From the NCBI GenBank assembly GCA_900169235.1, contig FWCC01000329.1:62001-126000 (forward strand): a DNA stretch of 64,000 nucleotides, read 5' to 3'. Of this stretch, positions 37,001 through 49,464 are shown piece after piece. How positions within the stretch are numbered: position 1 is the stretch's first letter; each line of letters starts with the position of its first letter. This stretch comes from Zarea fungicola (Eukaryota; Ascomycota; Sordariomycetes; Hypocreales; Cordycipitaceae). Below the pieces are notes generated by a model. It was not told where the DNA came from. It saw only the letters and a program-made list of their open reading frames with translations, and made no database searches. The translations under genes and the position numbers were made by a program.

Positions 37001-40000
37001 TACTGGTAGCCGATACATTATGACAGAACTGGGGTCCGTTCACGATCGGTCCAATGCAAGAAGAGATAGCGAGAGTGGCGAAGCTTAGGGTATCCTTGTG
37101 CCAAGCAGATCAAGCCGAATCTCTTCGGATGGCCCTGCTATGTCTTCGGAAGGACCCTGGAGGGTCTTTTTTACCCCTCGGGACAAAGACCTGATTGGAA
37201 AATAAAAGAAGGAAATACAGAGTTCAACAGTGGTATGGAAAAGACGATCATGTTCTAAAAGGTGATATTGCATGTGTGTCTGTGTGGTAAGAACTTGTCG
37301 CTGGCTAACGGAGTGGATGGTGACATTCTGGCACCAGGTCAATGGAGGTGCCTGGACCCCCTGGTCGAGATCCCGTCTGTAGCTTCCAGGAAGGGGAATC
37401 GAGACAGGGGAGTACAGTGGCTTGCCACCTGCCATTCGCTTTTCTTTTCTTTTGATATCGCCACTACGGTGGTTTGATTGAACGAATCAGGGTGTCATAC
37501 AGAGAGGCCATGCGGAAACCTGCTTGATTGCAGGTTTTACCGTGTAAATCTGATTTGTAGTTAAAAAAGAAGCTAAGATGTATTTAATTTATTTCCTGTA
37601 TTTTGTTTTATCTTCTTGCCTCTCAACTTTAATTAAATTGATATTGCGAATTGGTAGCTACCTTGACGGCAAAGACATGGGCTGCGGGTACTCGGTACAA
37701 AAAGGAGCAAGCCAACCGTGCCTGTACTCCGTACAAAGTTGCACCCAGTGGTACAAAGGCGGCTGCAATACCTGCATCTAGAAAAGGGGTAAAACATTCG
37801 CGGGCAAACCCGTCGCACAAACCATGGAGTTTGGTCGTTGGCAAGACGATGCTTACTTGACCGTCGGCATAGACCCGGGCGGCGGGAAGCCGTTGACGGG
37901 CACTCTCCCACCCCTGGCATACATCCCAGCATCTGTAAAAGAATACTAAAGTCAACTTGGTACGTGCGTGATAACAGCCATGTAATAATGTAACTGTGGC
38001 TAGATTTTCTGGTAGTACCAGTCTTGAGATAGCGATAGTTTATTAGCGGCGGCTGGAGGAGTAGGCGACGCAGCCCATCAAACTAATGCCATTTTTTTGC
38101 GTCTTCTACCTACCCTTGACAACGGCAGCAACCTAGAGTAGCATTAAATGGGCCAGGTCAGTTGGATTTGGATTTTTAACACTACATCCATTTCGATGGT
38201 GCTTTTCTTACACACAATAACTGTTCGCTTCGACAAGTCTGGCACTAACGCGTCACTACTCGTTAGCTACATGAGGCTATCGACCAACTAAAGCACAGTT
38301 TGCAAACCCAACACTACCAGGACCAACTCGCCAACTAACCCAATACGTCTCCCGTGCTGAGTGGGAAGCTGCTGAAGGTGTGGGGAGCTCGCCACGAATG
38401 ATGCGCAAAACCTGAGTAAACTCAGCTACTGGTAAAAACAACCCGAAAGGTTGAGGGGCTGCTCCGTCAGCGCGGAGTAGCCCACATCAAACAAACATTG
38501 TCGAGGATGTATTGCTATAATTCACAACGTATTATACGTCACTCAATTCATGCGTAGATCAACCCTTCGACTCTGCGCCCACTTGTGACAGGATTATTCC
38601 TGTAACTTGGCCCGTACTTTTTTCGGTGCAGGTCAAAAGATCGTGGGCTTGTTGAATCTGTCGTTGCCATTGTTCCTGATCTCGCACCTTTAATAAGCGA
38701 GCGGGAAGAATGGGACACCGATTTCGATTTTTTTTTTATGAGGAGTGACATATCAGTTGTCTATCCACCACGCTGTTGATGGATCTTTTATGCTGCGTTC
38801 TCCATCGCGGAGTCTTGGAAAATAGTTAGCTCTCAGGTTTTTCTTTCTCGTTTCCGCTCTATAAGCGAGTTCCATTAGGTTGAAGGGCGAACCAACGGGG
38901 CACTTTAGTTTCGAGTTAGGACAAACACACGTGCATTGGTGTCTCACATTAGCCAAGAATAGTTCTTTTTAACATTCCAGAGATGTCTTTTTATAGCCGT
39001 TTCGGCGATTTATCGTGTGCAGAGCCAGCTGAACTGGTGGAAGCATTGTCTTTTTCTGGGGCATGATGACCCAGAGATGGATATGGGCTTTTAGAATCGG
39101 CACCATCTGAACTCTTTCACGGCCAAAACCCGATCCAAAAGTCTCGAGATTACTATCTACTCGTAATGGAGCTAATAAAATCAAGTTATGCTATCATACT
39201 GCTTGGTAAACCATTGCGGCCGCCGAGCGCCGCCGTAAAAGCCGACGGCTTCACAAATAGACACGGCAGTTACAGGTTTTCAAGGGAGTGATGCACGGGG
39301 TGGTCTATGGCGGCTTGGAATAGGACGAAGTGGCAGTTCGTGAAAAAGTCAATGGAAAACTCTCTAGCGTCTATTTTTTCTTTCCTTTTTTCCCCTTTCC
39401 CCCCTTTTTTCCTTCTTTCCCTTTTCGCCTTTATTGTGAGAGCGAGCATGTCTGTGTCAGTGTCTGCGTTGTGTTCGGCCGGCCCGACCCTATTAGATTT
39501 AGTACGTGCTCTATTTCTCGGGCGATTGCCTCATGCTATCAGTGATCGACCGCGGGTGTCACGATATTCTGCTAAATGACAACAGTTTAACCTTTTGTGG
39601 GAATTGCTGCGAACCAGACCGACGCAGGGCAAAGACTGTGTGGGCCACGTTTGGCTTTCAGCTTTTGGCAAGAGTGGGTGCCCGGCAGTTCTCAGGAACA
39701 ACAAGTTGAAGAGATATGTGACAGATTGGTGACTGAATTGATCAATGAGGTGACCAAGCCGGGATTAATTCGGCGACGATAAATGTAAAGTTGATGGAGA
39801 CTGCTACGCTGGTTGTGGTGGTCGTACAGGGCTGTTCTGGCCTGGCCCGTAGATCAATAAGCCCGCCGCGGGGTATCAGCAAACGCCTGCTCGTCCAAGA
39901 GCCTTCCCGCTTCCTATGATAATAAGCCCAAGCAGCTTAACTTTAAGCCTCCCTGCTACTTACTTTTCAGCTACCCAGAGCCCAATCATTGGCCACTGAG

Positions 40001-40016
40001 CCCGATGCGAAGCATC
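34001..40016. other. Gene-poor region, part 2
   Basis: About 6 kb without recognisable genes. It includes pyrimidine/purine-rich patches around 34600-35050 and 39370-39440, a GTCTGTGT tandem at 34951-34990 and GTACTCCGTAC at 37724-37734. Mid-size open frames do not look like conserved proteins. Confidence 0.4.
34951..34990 (+). repeat. GTGTCTGT microsatellite
   Basis: An imperfect GTGTCTGTGT tandem over about 40 bases, interrupted once by GTA. Simple-sequence repeat; no gene overlap. Confidence 0.85.
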
Positions 40017-40346
40017 TTACCTGATTGCAGAAATAGTTACCGTGGCATTTAATTGAATCGCAGAGCTGAAGGCATCCTGCAGCCTTTCCTGGATCTCTAC
40101 GAAAGTAAAATCCCTGAGCCCGTCGATAACCACTGACCCCATCCCATTGCTACAGTTCTGGTACAGAAATCTAGCTCCCGCCCCGTTCGACCCCGATATG
40201 ACAATCCATTCTATGGGATGTACCACTTCGCCCTTGCAGTTTTCCGTGTCTCGGCGTCGGCTTGGCCTTTCCGGTCGTGCTTGGCCCCTCCTCTGGTCCT
40301 CCGCATGAAAAGGAACTCGTCTCTTTTTCTCCCTCATCACCGTCAT
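40017..40346 (-). CDS. Doubtful hypothetical ORF
   Basis: The 3' two thirds of this frame (from about 40230 down) reads like a structured protein: EWIVISGSNGAGARFLYQNC, then GSVVIDGLRDFTFVEIQERL, then an amphipathic segment ending NATVTISAIR. The 5' third (Arg/Lys-rich) does not, and the terminal bases CAGGTAAGA could be a splice donor, so exon limits are unclear. A neighbouring frame at 40343-40642 might supply an N-terminus but I could not make a convincing junction. No family recognised and no signal peptide seen. It is the only protein-like stretch I noticed in the gene-poor zone and may still be chance. Confidence 0.2.
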   Translation of the reverse strand: MTVMREKKRRVPFHAEDQRRGQARPERPSRRRDTENCKGEVVHPIEWIVISGSNGAGARFLYQNCSNGMGSVVIDGLRDFTFVEIQERLQDAFSSAIQLNATVTISAIR

Positions 40347-40642
40347 TCATTAACTACGTTCGCAGAAGCTACGGAGCATTCGGGCTCCAGCGCTCCTGCT
40401 ACTGAGGCGGCCGACCGGGGGCAGAGTTGCAAGCCAACTAGCCTGGAACTCGCTCGGGCCACTATGTGACTGTATTCAGAATCCACCTCGCTAGCTGTTA
40501 GCCCACGATCCATCCCGCCGTCTGCGCAAGAGCTGTCTATTTTTGCGCTACTCTGCTCAATAGTTACCGGTACAGAATGCTGTAACCTTGGGACGAACTG
40601 CTCCCAATTCTGGTAGCGATTTGCTCCGTCGGACGGCGCCAT

Positions 40643-43600
40643 TGGTCATGTCCCTCGTACTCCGTACCATTACGCAGCATCCTCCATCCTGACCAGTACT
40701 AGCCTATTACCAGCTGTGCAGCCCAGCTGTCTATGGTGGTACTGGGGTGACTTGTCAAGGTATCTTCGCGCAGCGCTATGGCCATTGCTTAACCAAGGAG
40801 ATGGAGCCGAATCTCACCCAGCATGATTGGAAAAATTCTCTGCCCAAGCTATCCAGCGGTGACCCAAATCCGCTACTTGTTCCGGCGTAGCCAGCCAAGG
40901 TGTGATTATGGGACAAACAAGAGAAGGTGCCAGGTAACAATTCAATTTCACCATATTCGCCAAACCAGCCTCGTTATGGTGACGAAGCTCACATGTTCCA
41001 TTCGCCGAAGATTTGCAGCATGGGGCTGTAAATGATGCAAGCGAACATCGGTTGAAGTGAAACCTTTACCACATGAACAACGCCACAACGCCACAACGCC
41101 ACAACGGCCTACAATCCATTATCAGGGCGCATTCCAATGCTCATTTGCACCGCTAGTTTCTATTTCCACGGCAAAGAACCGCAAACTCATGGCTGCACAA
41201 AGAAGAGAAGAAGCAACAGAGTCAATCCGCGCACAGAAACAATATGGGGAACAGGTACAAAGTGGAGAAGACAAGGAGTACCCTGGCTATCCCAGCGTAA
41301 CTTGCACAGATATACAACCCTCCCAGGAACAGGGACAAGTGAGCGGAAAGTCTCCACAACGACATTGAAGTTGTTGCGGGCATACGCACTGGCAAATGAG
41401 GCATTGCTGTAAGATACTATTCCAATCCCCTTTACCGCCACTCTTGTCCGCCATACTTGAGTTCAACTCCTCCGCACACCACAGTGGCCTACATGTACAT
41501 TCATCATTTAGCCCATTTTAGCGACACTCACAATTCAGTCATAGAGTTAGTTCCATGCGTGCCTGGCAATGCCCCTCACACCAATACCAACCTGGGCTAG
41601 CTGCAGCGGGGCTAACAGTTCGAGGCGCCAGAAAGGAGCCGACATCCGGGATTGCCGTGCTCTCTCAGTAGTTGTACTAAGCCGTTTTCCGCCTCTGGTT
41701 GTTAGCAAGGCTACCTATGTACCAGTAAACACACAATGAGTCGTGGCTTCACAAGCCTGCGAGTTGATGCTACTATCTGGCTACGTCTCAGTGGCTCCAC
41801 GGCCAAGAAGCTTATTAACATTACTCGTCTACATCGTTTGCAACAAAGCAGCAGACCATCATACATAGCTGTCAGGTTCCCACAGCCTCGTCATCCCGGA
41901 TGAGACTACTGGTACACGCAACACTACGCAACGCTGTGGATGATTCCCCTCCAAGCATCCCCGCTATTTGTGGCAGAGGCTCCGGCGCTCTGGTTGCCTG
42001 CCAAGTGCCAAATGCCTACCGGTACCAAGAGGTACTTGTCTCGCTCTGGCATTCGGAGTTACCGAATGGAACGCCACTTTCTCAACATGAGGAATTTTTC
42101 GCTTGTTATTTCACGGAGACCCTGAATTTCACAACATGGCATGTGCTTCGTTGATATGCCGTTGCGAAGCGCACTCGCGTGCATGGTCCACGATGCTGGT
42201 TTTCAACCCTGCGATGGCAGGGTGCGCCTATTCTAACCCGTTATATGCGTGCGCTAGGTTTTCTCGCCATCTGAGTCTCAGTGTAGGGCACGAAGCTCCC
42301 TTTTCCTAGCATGTTACAAGTATCGGGTTTATGCCGACGTCATATCTTGACAATCGTAGACCTCCATCTATGTTTATCACCAGGACGTATAGAGTATAGT
42401 GGCTTGCGGACAGGTCCGCCGCGCTCGGCCGGCCGCCCTGCCAAAAGTTTCCGTCATCCTGCTTCACACATCCGCCACGGCGCATCGCGCAACAATTCCA
42501 GCAGGGTTTGCGCCTTTATGCCTCTGCTGCTAGGTGGAAGTCGCGCCACGTACTTGATGATGGTACACTATGTATCCCGGCTATAGTTCCAGCTGCAACT
42601 GGAGAGTCCGAGCACATTCACAGCCTGGAAACTGTCAACTGACTTTTGGGCAGGCCTTGGATAGGGTGTACAATGTGTTCGAACCACTTACTACCACCAA
42701 AATGCTTCGGCCCTTTAGGAACGAGCCCGGCATTTTGATACGGTCTCACGGTATGCCCACTCCCCATCCCCCGCTCAATGTGGATGGCAGGCTTATTGCA
42801 GTGCTATTTAGAGCGCAAAGGGGACATTAATATCCCGCAAGGGCCATTTATGCTTGTAACAACATGTCACTGTGGCTTGCCCCGCGCTCTAACGGCGAAG
42901 TGGAAGCAACGAAGATGCTTCCAACTTGGGAGCAAAATACCCAGAACCTGGTCCGTTTGGGTGGCCTTACTGTTGTCTTAAAGCCTGCATCATGGCTCCA
43001 ATACATAATTAATCCTTTCTTTAAAGTCACGCCCGTGGTGAAGTCTGAGGAAATGATGCGCCAGGGAGCAAAGTGTAACCATGTCTTCAGATCTGCCGAA
43101 GATAGCTTGCGACTCCATTATTATGTACGCCTCAGCAGTTCCTGGCTCTTCTGCACTGGCAGACGTAGATCATTGCGCCACCGGGTCCATATTGTTGCAT
43201 GAAGGCCTCATTCACATCTTTTCAATATCAGATTAGGCAACTTATTGGTACTGGTAACTCGCCTTTCCTTTGCCATTTACCTCAGGACCTTCACAAAGAT
43301 TTCCGTCGTCTTCGCGTTGTCCTCGTCTCTGCCTTTGATGAACAGGGATGGCTTAACAGAGCACCCTCTATCTGTACGACTTTAGCTTACTGCGGTACAA
43401 CTTCACATGCAACGGAGCTTCGGATGCGGTTCGTGTATCCGGTCTACCAAGCATACAGGTGTTGCCGCAGGGTGAATCAACCTTCATGTCTGCACAGACA
43501 ATACGAAAGCATCGGCCAGCTCATTCGCGGCGAACTAAACTTGTCCCGCCCATTTACCTCAATTAAAGAATGTATGGAATTTGCCGGTAGATGGCTGAAA

Positions 43601-45779
43601 GAAAAGTAGGCCGGAGTCTTTCCAGACTTACTCGTAGGCAGCCATGTTTCCATTCTTACACCCCTTGTTCAGTCAGGCATCGTTTTACCACGAGCAAGTT
43701 TAGGTTTGTACCGTAACCGGCGGAGGCTTGCATGGCTCTGTGTATTCGCTGCTACTTTACCACATGCTGCAGCGCCTCCTTCATTCAGAGTCCAAAAAAA
43801 ACGCCATTTTTATATATGTACACCTATAAACAGTATCGGTCAAGAGAAGAGGGGCTGCTAGTACATGACTTATACACGCGTTGCCATCCTCGGCTTACTG
43901 ACATATGCAAATCTCAAGGGGAATTTGTTCCACCGGTTATATGTACATTCTCCTAATCCGTAGTCTGAGCCACACTCGTGTCTGCTAATACTAGAGTTTG
44001 ACGCGTTAAATGCGGGCTAGATGGCCATCACCTACTGGAGGGGTTTATGCCAATGCCAAAGACGACAGACTTGGTGCAAGTGATCTTTCAGCGTTTAATA
44101 ACACGGTTATTTCCCGCAAGGTCTGCAAAAAAGCATGCTTTGCATAATTGAAAAGAGCCACATATTTTTTATTCAATCCTGGAGTGACACTTGGTTATTT
44201 AACGCTGATGGCACAATGTCTCGCCCGGAAGTGATAGGGTTTGACATACATACACGCACGCACGAGACATTGTAAACCGAGCAAGTATGAGGTACTCGGT
44301 TGTATACTTTACTCATATAATTGTAATTTAAATATCTAATCCATTTTTTATTCATTTTTTTTTAATAAAAAAAAGGCCGATGGAAGGGATCCCCGGCGGT
44401 GATCGTATTGACAGCAATTGAGGAGAATCCTTGTTTGGCACATGCAAAACTTTACTACTGTGGAGCTCCCCTTATCGAGAGAAATATGTCCATGTCCAGT
44501 AAGCCACCACGAGAAAGGTCAACCTTTCTCGGTTTTTGGAACTGGCACCGAGACATTTTAAACAAAAGAACCTCCGAGAAAGTTTCAAGCCTGGAAGATT
44601 GTAAAGAGACATTGGTGTAAAAACTTCATTTCGGACAATGAGAGCGGGGCGGGCGTGTAAGCCTTCAATTAATATTCGTCTGACGTTTTATTATCTCTTC
44701 AACTAGTTACGGAGCAGTTTCTGCTCGTATCCAGTCACCGAGAAGCTCGGGCCATTTGGCGAACAATCCTTTCTTCGTCTTTCCCTCCTTTTCTTGGTCG
44801 ATGCGTTGATTAAAAACGTTTTTACACCAAAAAAAGATGCTGCTAGTTTAGCAGACCCTTTTTCACCAGTCAGAAAGAAACGCATCGTCGTCCGGAAGCG
44901 TCAATCCGTCGGCATAGTGCTGACTGAGAGGAGACTAATAAGAGGAGACAGGACATAGTGTCGAAGACCAGGGACTTCACCGTTGAATTAAACAGGGTGT
45001 GCCCTGGCCTGTCTGTCTTGTTCCTTGGCGCCGAAAGTGCGTGAAGTCATGCTTGCGCGCACCGCGCATGCCTCGTTCATTGAGCCGGGATTTGACAAAG
45101 CACCGCAAGCATTCGGTACATCGGACCGGATTGAGATTACCTTGGCACTGGCCCCATGCACATGGTGGTGTTTGAGTTGGCTTAGAACCGGTACTGACGG
45201 GACGTGAGGTGAGGGGAGGTATCTCTTTTGCATTGGGAATGAAATGTTGGAGGTCCGTCAGCAAGAATAGTGTATAGGGTAGCGTAATAACATCTCGGTC
45301 TTGTTCGCATATGTCAGGCTAGCAAGGTCCGAGAAGGCATCGTGAGAACGTGATAAAACTCATGTTATAGTTAATGGTCTGGTCTTTTGGAGATACAACT
45401 CGAAGTTCATGATAGTGAGATATATATTTGATGCGGTTTCGCTCATGTTGGTACAAGTCAGGTAGCATGGTGAGTCGATGTAAAGAGAATCGCAAGTATT
45501 TCATAAGAATCATCTTCGACGCCGAATGCTCTTGGCGCAGTATCTATAGTTTTGGTAATAATGTACATATAAGTCCGCCTGGTTGTCCTCTGCAGTTCTC
45601 ATCCATGCCCTGCCTTTTGTCTATAACCGCAGGAGAATAATTTTTACAAAAAAGGGGGTATATGCCAGTCACATTGCGGCTCTGGCTTGTCATGCTCCAG
45701 GGTAATCCACACCAAACTCTACTCTTGTGATATGTATGCATCGTACATGTCCAAATGTCCGCCGGGGTTTTTCTCAGTC
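40643..45779. other. Gene-poor region, part 3
   Basis: About 5 kb without recognisable genes, ending at the 3' side of FLX1. It contains GTACTCCGTAC at 40657-40667 and a three-copy CCACAACG tandem at 41083-41106. Frames up to 136 codons (for example 43199-43609, plus) show no family similarity. Confidence 0.4.
41083..41106 (+). repeat. Three-copy 8-bp tandem (CCACAACG)
   Basis: Three perfect head-to-tail copies of CCACAACG. Too few and too short to be a CRISPR or minisatellite array of note. Confidence 0.9.
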
Positions 45780-46803
45780 TCATGTCAACCCGGCAACCCA
45801 GTGTGGCAGATGAAACTTGACATTCTCATAAACCAAAAAGGTCACCCACGTCGCGGGCATCACACGCACCACGCCCGGCAGCAAACCGCGATAAAACCCG
45901 CGCAGCCCTTCCTCGCGCCAAATCCTCTGAACCACATCCCGCGCGCCGCGCCCAAACCGTTCGTCCGCCTGGTAGTTCTGCAAGCGGCTACGCACGACCT
46001 GGTATGGGTAGGTTGCAGCGCCGGCGACGAGCTTGGCACAGCTGGAAAGGATGACGGTGGCCTCGGGCCGCATGGGCTCTGCGGCGCTGTTGACGCCGCT
46101 CCTGCGCAGCCGGCGGGCGTAGTAGGCACGCTTGAGGGGCTCGTAGACGGCGAATTGCACTGCGCCGTGCGAGACGCCAATGAGGGAGACGGCGAGGCCG
46201 CGGTAGAAGCCCATGACACCTTCGGTGCGTAGGATGGTGCGCGCGCCGGCTGTCATGGATGGATAAGCACCGTGGGCACCGTGATCCGAGGAGAGCATAC
46301 GCGTCTTGAGCACCCAGATTGGGTTCGTGAGGACCGAGGTGGCAGCGCCAGCGAGCGCACTGGCGACAAAGTAGTCGCCCGCCGATGGGCGGGCATCCCG
46401 GAAGCCGTGACGCTGCGCGAGGAGTCGCTCGAAGCGCGACTTGAAGAAGAAAAACGAGGCCCAACTCGTGGCATTGCCTACGAGGTTGGGTGTCAGGCCG
46501 CGGTATAGAGAGGCAATGGGCCGCGGGTTCGAGGTGAGGGAGCGGAGGAGGCGGACTGTCGTTGGTGGTTGGGAGAGGGGATCACTGACGCTGCGGTAGA
46601 CTACAGTAGGGCGAGATTAGCTGCTTGAAAAATCCCAGTTGCCCTTGGCACTAATTAGAAGTTCCGGCCTTTTGCTTACTCTGCATTCGCGTCTTGACAA
46701 TGTCGAGAGGATGCACGGCCAGCGTTGCTATCGTGCCGGCGCTGAGGCCGGCGATGGACTCGACGACGGCGGGAGGGAGGCCCGCATGGGTAGAGTTGGA
46801 CAT
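45780..46803 (-). CDS. FLX1: Mitochondrial carrier, FAD/folate transporter (Flx1) type
   Basis: Six-helix mitochondrial carrier family protein of the inner membrane, 314 aa. Exons 46803-46680 and 46600-45780; the junction restores HPLDIVKTRMQ-IYRS, the first PxDxxKxR signature. The second and third repeats carry NPIWVLKTRM and YPYQVVRSRL. The block SLYRGLTPNLVGNATSWASF and the VLTNPIWVLKTRMLSSD region resemble the Flx1/MFT subfamily, which moves FAD or folate across the inner membrane. The start MSNSTHAGLPPAVVESIAG has no presequence, normal for carriers. Length fits. Substrate is inferred from subfamily resemblance. Confidence 0.85.
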
Positions 46804-47404
46804 ATACGGCCACGCTTGCTGTGCGCCGCTGGATTATTGTCTCTTTCTCGTTGGAAGTAGAATTAAATCTCGCCCAGGCAGCTCATTGTGAGCTCCAGGG
46901 ATTAAAAGCGTCCGGCGGGAGGTTGGACTAGAAGATGATGTTGTGTGTGAAATGTAGTGCTGGGCCGTGGTAAATTTTTGGGCCGGCCTTGTCGGAGCTG
47001 TTGAGACGGCTGGACACGGCTTGCGTAACAATTTTGCGCGTATTTATGAACAAGGCCAAATTTAGATGATTTCATTAAAAAGTTAGATTTGAGTGTTTTA
47101 TGAAAAGAATAAGATAGAAATTTATTGATTTCCATGTTGGTACAGATTTCACAAGGTATAGAACACAAACCCTGATTTTTACGTGGCGGATATCCCTCTT
47201 CGTTTCGTTTACAGAAGACCTCTGCAAAGACATCCCAACGCCGGAAAATGCCCAGTAGCCACCCTGTTCCCAATTTAAGCTTGAGACGCCTTCTATAAAA
47301 TATCGTTCCCTCCAGTGTGCCCTCTTTGGCGTTTGTTTTAAGTTGTGGTGGATTATTGTACAAGGGGATGATGCATTGCGCATCCCAACGTTTGATTTCG
47401 TGAT
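46804..47404. other. Spacer between FLX1 and TOM7
   Basis: About 600 bp containing the FLX1 promoter and the TOM7 3' UTR, both genes being on the minus strand. An open frame of about 150 codons at 46902-47363 (minus) lacks protein-like composition. AT-rich around 47040-47120. Confidence 0.45.
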
Positions 47405-47799
47405 TTAGGAGAGGGGAGAAATGAGGCTGTTAATTGTTAATATTGAGTTGGAGAGTAGAAAGCAGCGACATCGAGGATTCGTACCGGATAAGAGCGGGCT
47501 TGGGGTCGCTGCGAGTGTAGCCTGTGATTGTCAGTTTGCGTATCCTTGATGTGGTTTTCGAGTTGGCTGTACCGAGGTAGAGAATCAGGGGAAGGTAGCC
47601 ACTAGAGAGCTGTCAATAACACGAATTATTGCAAAAAGGGCGAAACGGAAGCCTCGACGTACTAGTGAACAGCGACGCGGGAAATGTCAATGAGCTTGCC
47701 AATGCGCTCCTATTTGAGGAAGTGTCAGTCAATGTGTGTCGCGGGAACACTTCTATCCAGTTGGCAACAAACCTTAGACTCTTCGGATAGGGCAAACAT
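47405..47799 (-). CDS. TOM7: Mitochondrial import receptor subunit Tom7
   Basis: 53-aa outer-membrane subunit of the TOM translocase, encoded in five exons: 47799-47773 (27 nt), 47709-47663 (47), 47601-47573 (29), 47521-47485 (37), 47426-47405 (22). All four introns are GT-AG, 51-63 nt, and each junction is required to keep frame. The product runs [53 protein letters not shown], matching Tom7 with its single transmembrane helix and conserved GYxPLxLYLG block. No exon exceeds 47 nt, so frame-based gene finding misses it. It is divergent from SF3B4 with about 380 bp between starts. Confidence 0.93.
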
Positions 47800-48179
47800 C
47801 TTGGCGACTGCGACTTGAGTATTGACGAAGAAGAATCAAGTGTTGAATGATGTGGTCGAGTTATCAGATGCCTTGGTTTGTTTTGTCTGTCTGTCTGATG
47901 CAGGGACCTGAAATTTTGGCGCCAAATGACGGCAAGTAGCTTCCGCTCGGATCAACTTCGGCAGAAACCACTCGCCGCCATTAATTTCTGGAGACATCTT
48001 CAACCTCCAAAATTTCAAGGCTACAAACATCACACTGCCAATGAAGTTGTTTGATACGACTACGCAGTAAAAACGGGTTCAGGAATACCAATTTCGTCTA
48101 CGGCACTGCATCATTCCAGGCTGATATACCTACGTCCGCCTAGACAGGGAGATTTTCTCTCTCCCAAGCGCAAATCAAG
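47800..48179. promoter_or_regulatory. Bidirectional promoter region of TOM7 and SF3B4
   Basis: 380 bp between two divergent start codons; both promoters must lie here. No coding exon was recognised. Confidence 0.55.
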
Positions 48180-49464
48180 ATGGCGCAAAACAGACATTGG
48201 TATGGTGATACGCACTCCCCAGCTTCTCCAATACACCTTGTTGCTAACCGCACCACACCATTCCTGTAGGGAACAAGACAAGGATGCCACCATATACATG
48301 GGAAACATTGACGAGCGCGCAACGCCCGCCATGATGTACGAAATCATGCTCCAGATGGGTCCCATTCACAACATCCATATGCCGCGCGACCGCGTCACCC
48401 AATCCCACCAAGGCTTCGGCTTCGTCGAGTTCCGTACGCCCGCCGATGCCGAATACGCCGCAAATGTCATGAACGGCGTCAAGCTCTACGGCAAATCCCT
48501 TCGCGTCAACAAAGCCTCGGCTGACCGCCAGCGCACTACCGACATTGGCGCCGAGCTCTTTATTGGCAACCTCGATCCGATGGCCGACGAAAAGATTCTC
48601 TACGACACGTTTTCTCGCTTCGGTCCACTGCTGTCTCTACCCAAAGTTGCGCGGGACGACAATGGTGGCAGTAAAGGCTTCGGCTTTATTAGTTATGGCG
48701 ACTTTGAGAGCGCGGATGCGGCCATTGAGAATATCAACAACCAGTATCTGCTCAGCAACCAGGTTACGGTGCAGTTTGCGTTTAAAAAGGACGGCAAGGG
48801 CGAGCGACATGGCGATCCGGCGGAGAGAGAGCTTGCTGCGCAGGGCAAAAAGCGCAACATCGCGCCCGAAGCTCAGCCAATGCCCGCGGCCTTTCTTAAC
48901 GGTCCTCCGTCAACAGCAGGAGCAGCGGGAGTGGGAGCACCACCCGTCGGTGGCCCTCAGTTGACTACGACACAGCAGCCGCCTGCTGGCTTCGCCCCCC
49001 CGCCGAATATGCCCCCCGGCATGCACATGGGAGGTCATCCCCCGCCACCTCATATTGGCGGCCCACCGCCTGGCTTCGCACAGCCGCCGCATCTACACCA
49101 GCAAGCAGCCCGCGGCCCTCCACTTTACAATGCCGGCGTCTCCAACCAAGCACACCCTCCGCTCGGCGGCCGCGGTGGTGGCCCTGGCCCTCTGAGCATG
49201 CCTCTTCCGCCTGCGCCCTCTGGGCTGCCCGCGCGTCCACCCCAGGGCCAGGTCACATACAACAACCCGGCCGACTATCACCCCAACGGCAGCACCAGCT
49301 ATCCCGCGCCACCGCCGGGCTTCGGTGGTGGTGGGCAACAACAGCAGCAGCAACCGCCGCCTGGGTTTGGTGCTCCTGGCGCTGGTGCTCCTGTGCCACC
49401 GCCTGGCTTCATGCCTCCTCCAGGCTTCCCGCAGCAGCCTCCTCCAGGTTACCCTCGCCGGTAG
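48180..49464 (+). CDS. SF3B4: Splicing factor 3B subunit 4 (Hsh49/SF3b49), two RRMs
   Basis: 404 aa, exons 48180-48199 and 48270-49464 (20-nt first exon MAQNRHW, donor GTATGG, branch GCTAAC). Core U2 snRNP SF3b subunit that binds near the branch site. RRM1 has RNP2 IYMGNI and RNP1 QGFGFVEF; RRM2 has LFIGNL and KGFGFISY, followed by the conserved NQVTVQFAFKKD end. The remaining half or so is Pro/Gly-rich (repeated PPPGF, PPPGFG), the usual low-complexity tail of this family. GERHGDPAERELAAQGKK follows RRM2 as in other SF3B4 proteins. Confidence 0.95.

Noticed and set aside
41083..41106. Short tandem repeat as a possible CRISPR
   Set aside because: Three contiguous 8-mers without spacers in a eukaryotic genome.
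42640..42700. GTGTTCGAACC as a possible tRNA B box
   Set aside because: No A box at proper spacing and no cloverleaf could be formed.
43199..43609. 136-codon plus-strand frame ending ECMEFAGRWLKEK
   Set aside because: Considered as an orphan gene, but there is no family match and no supportive flanking exons.
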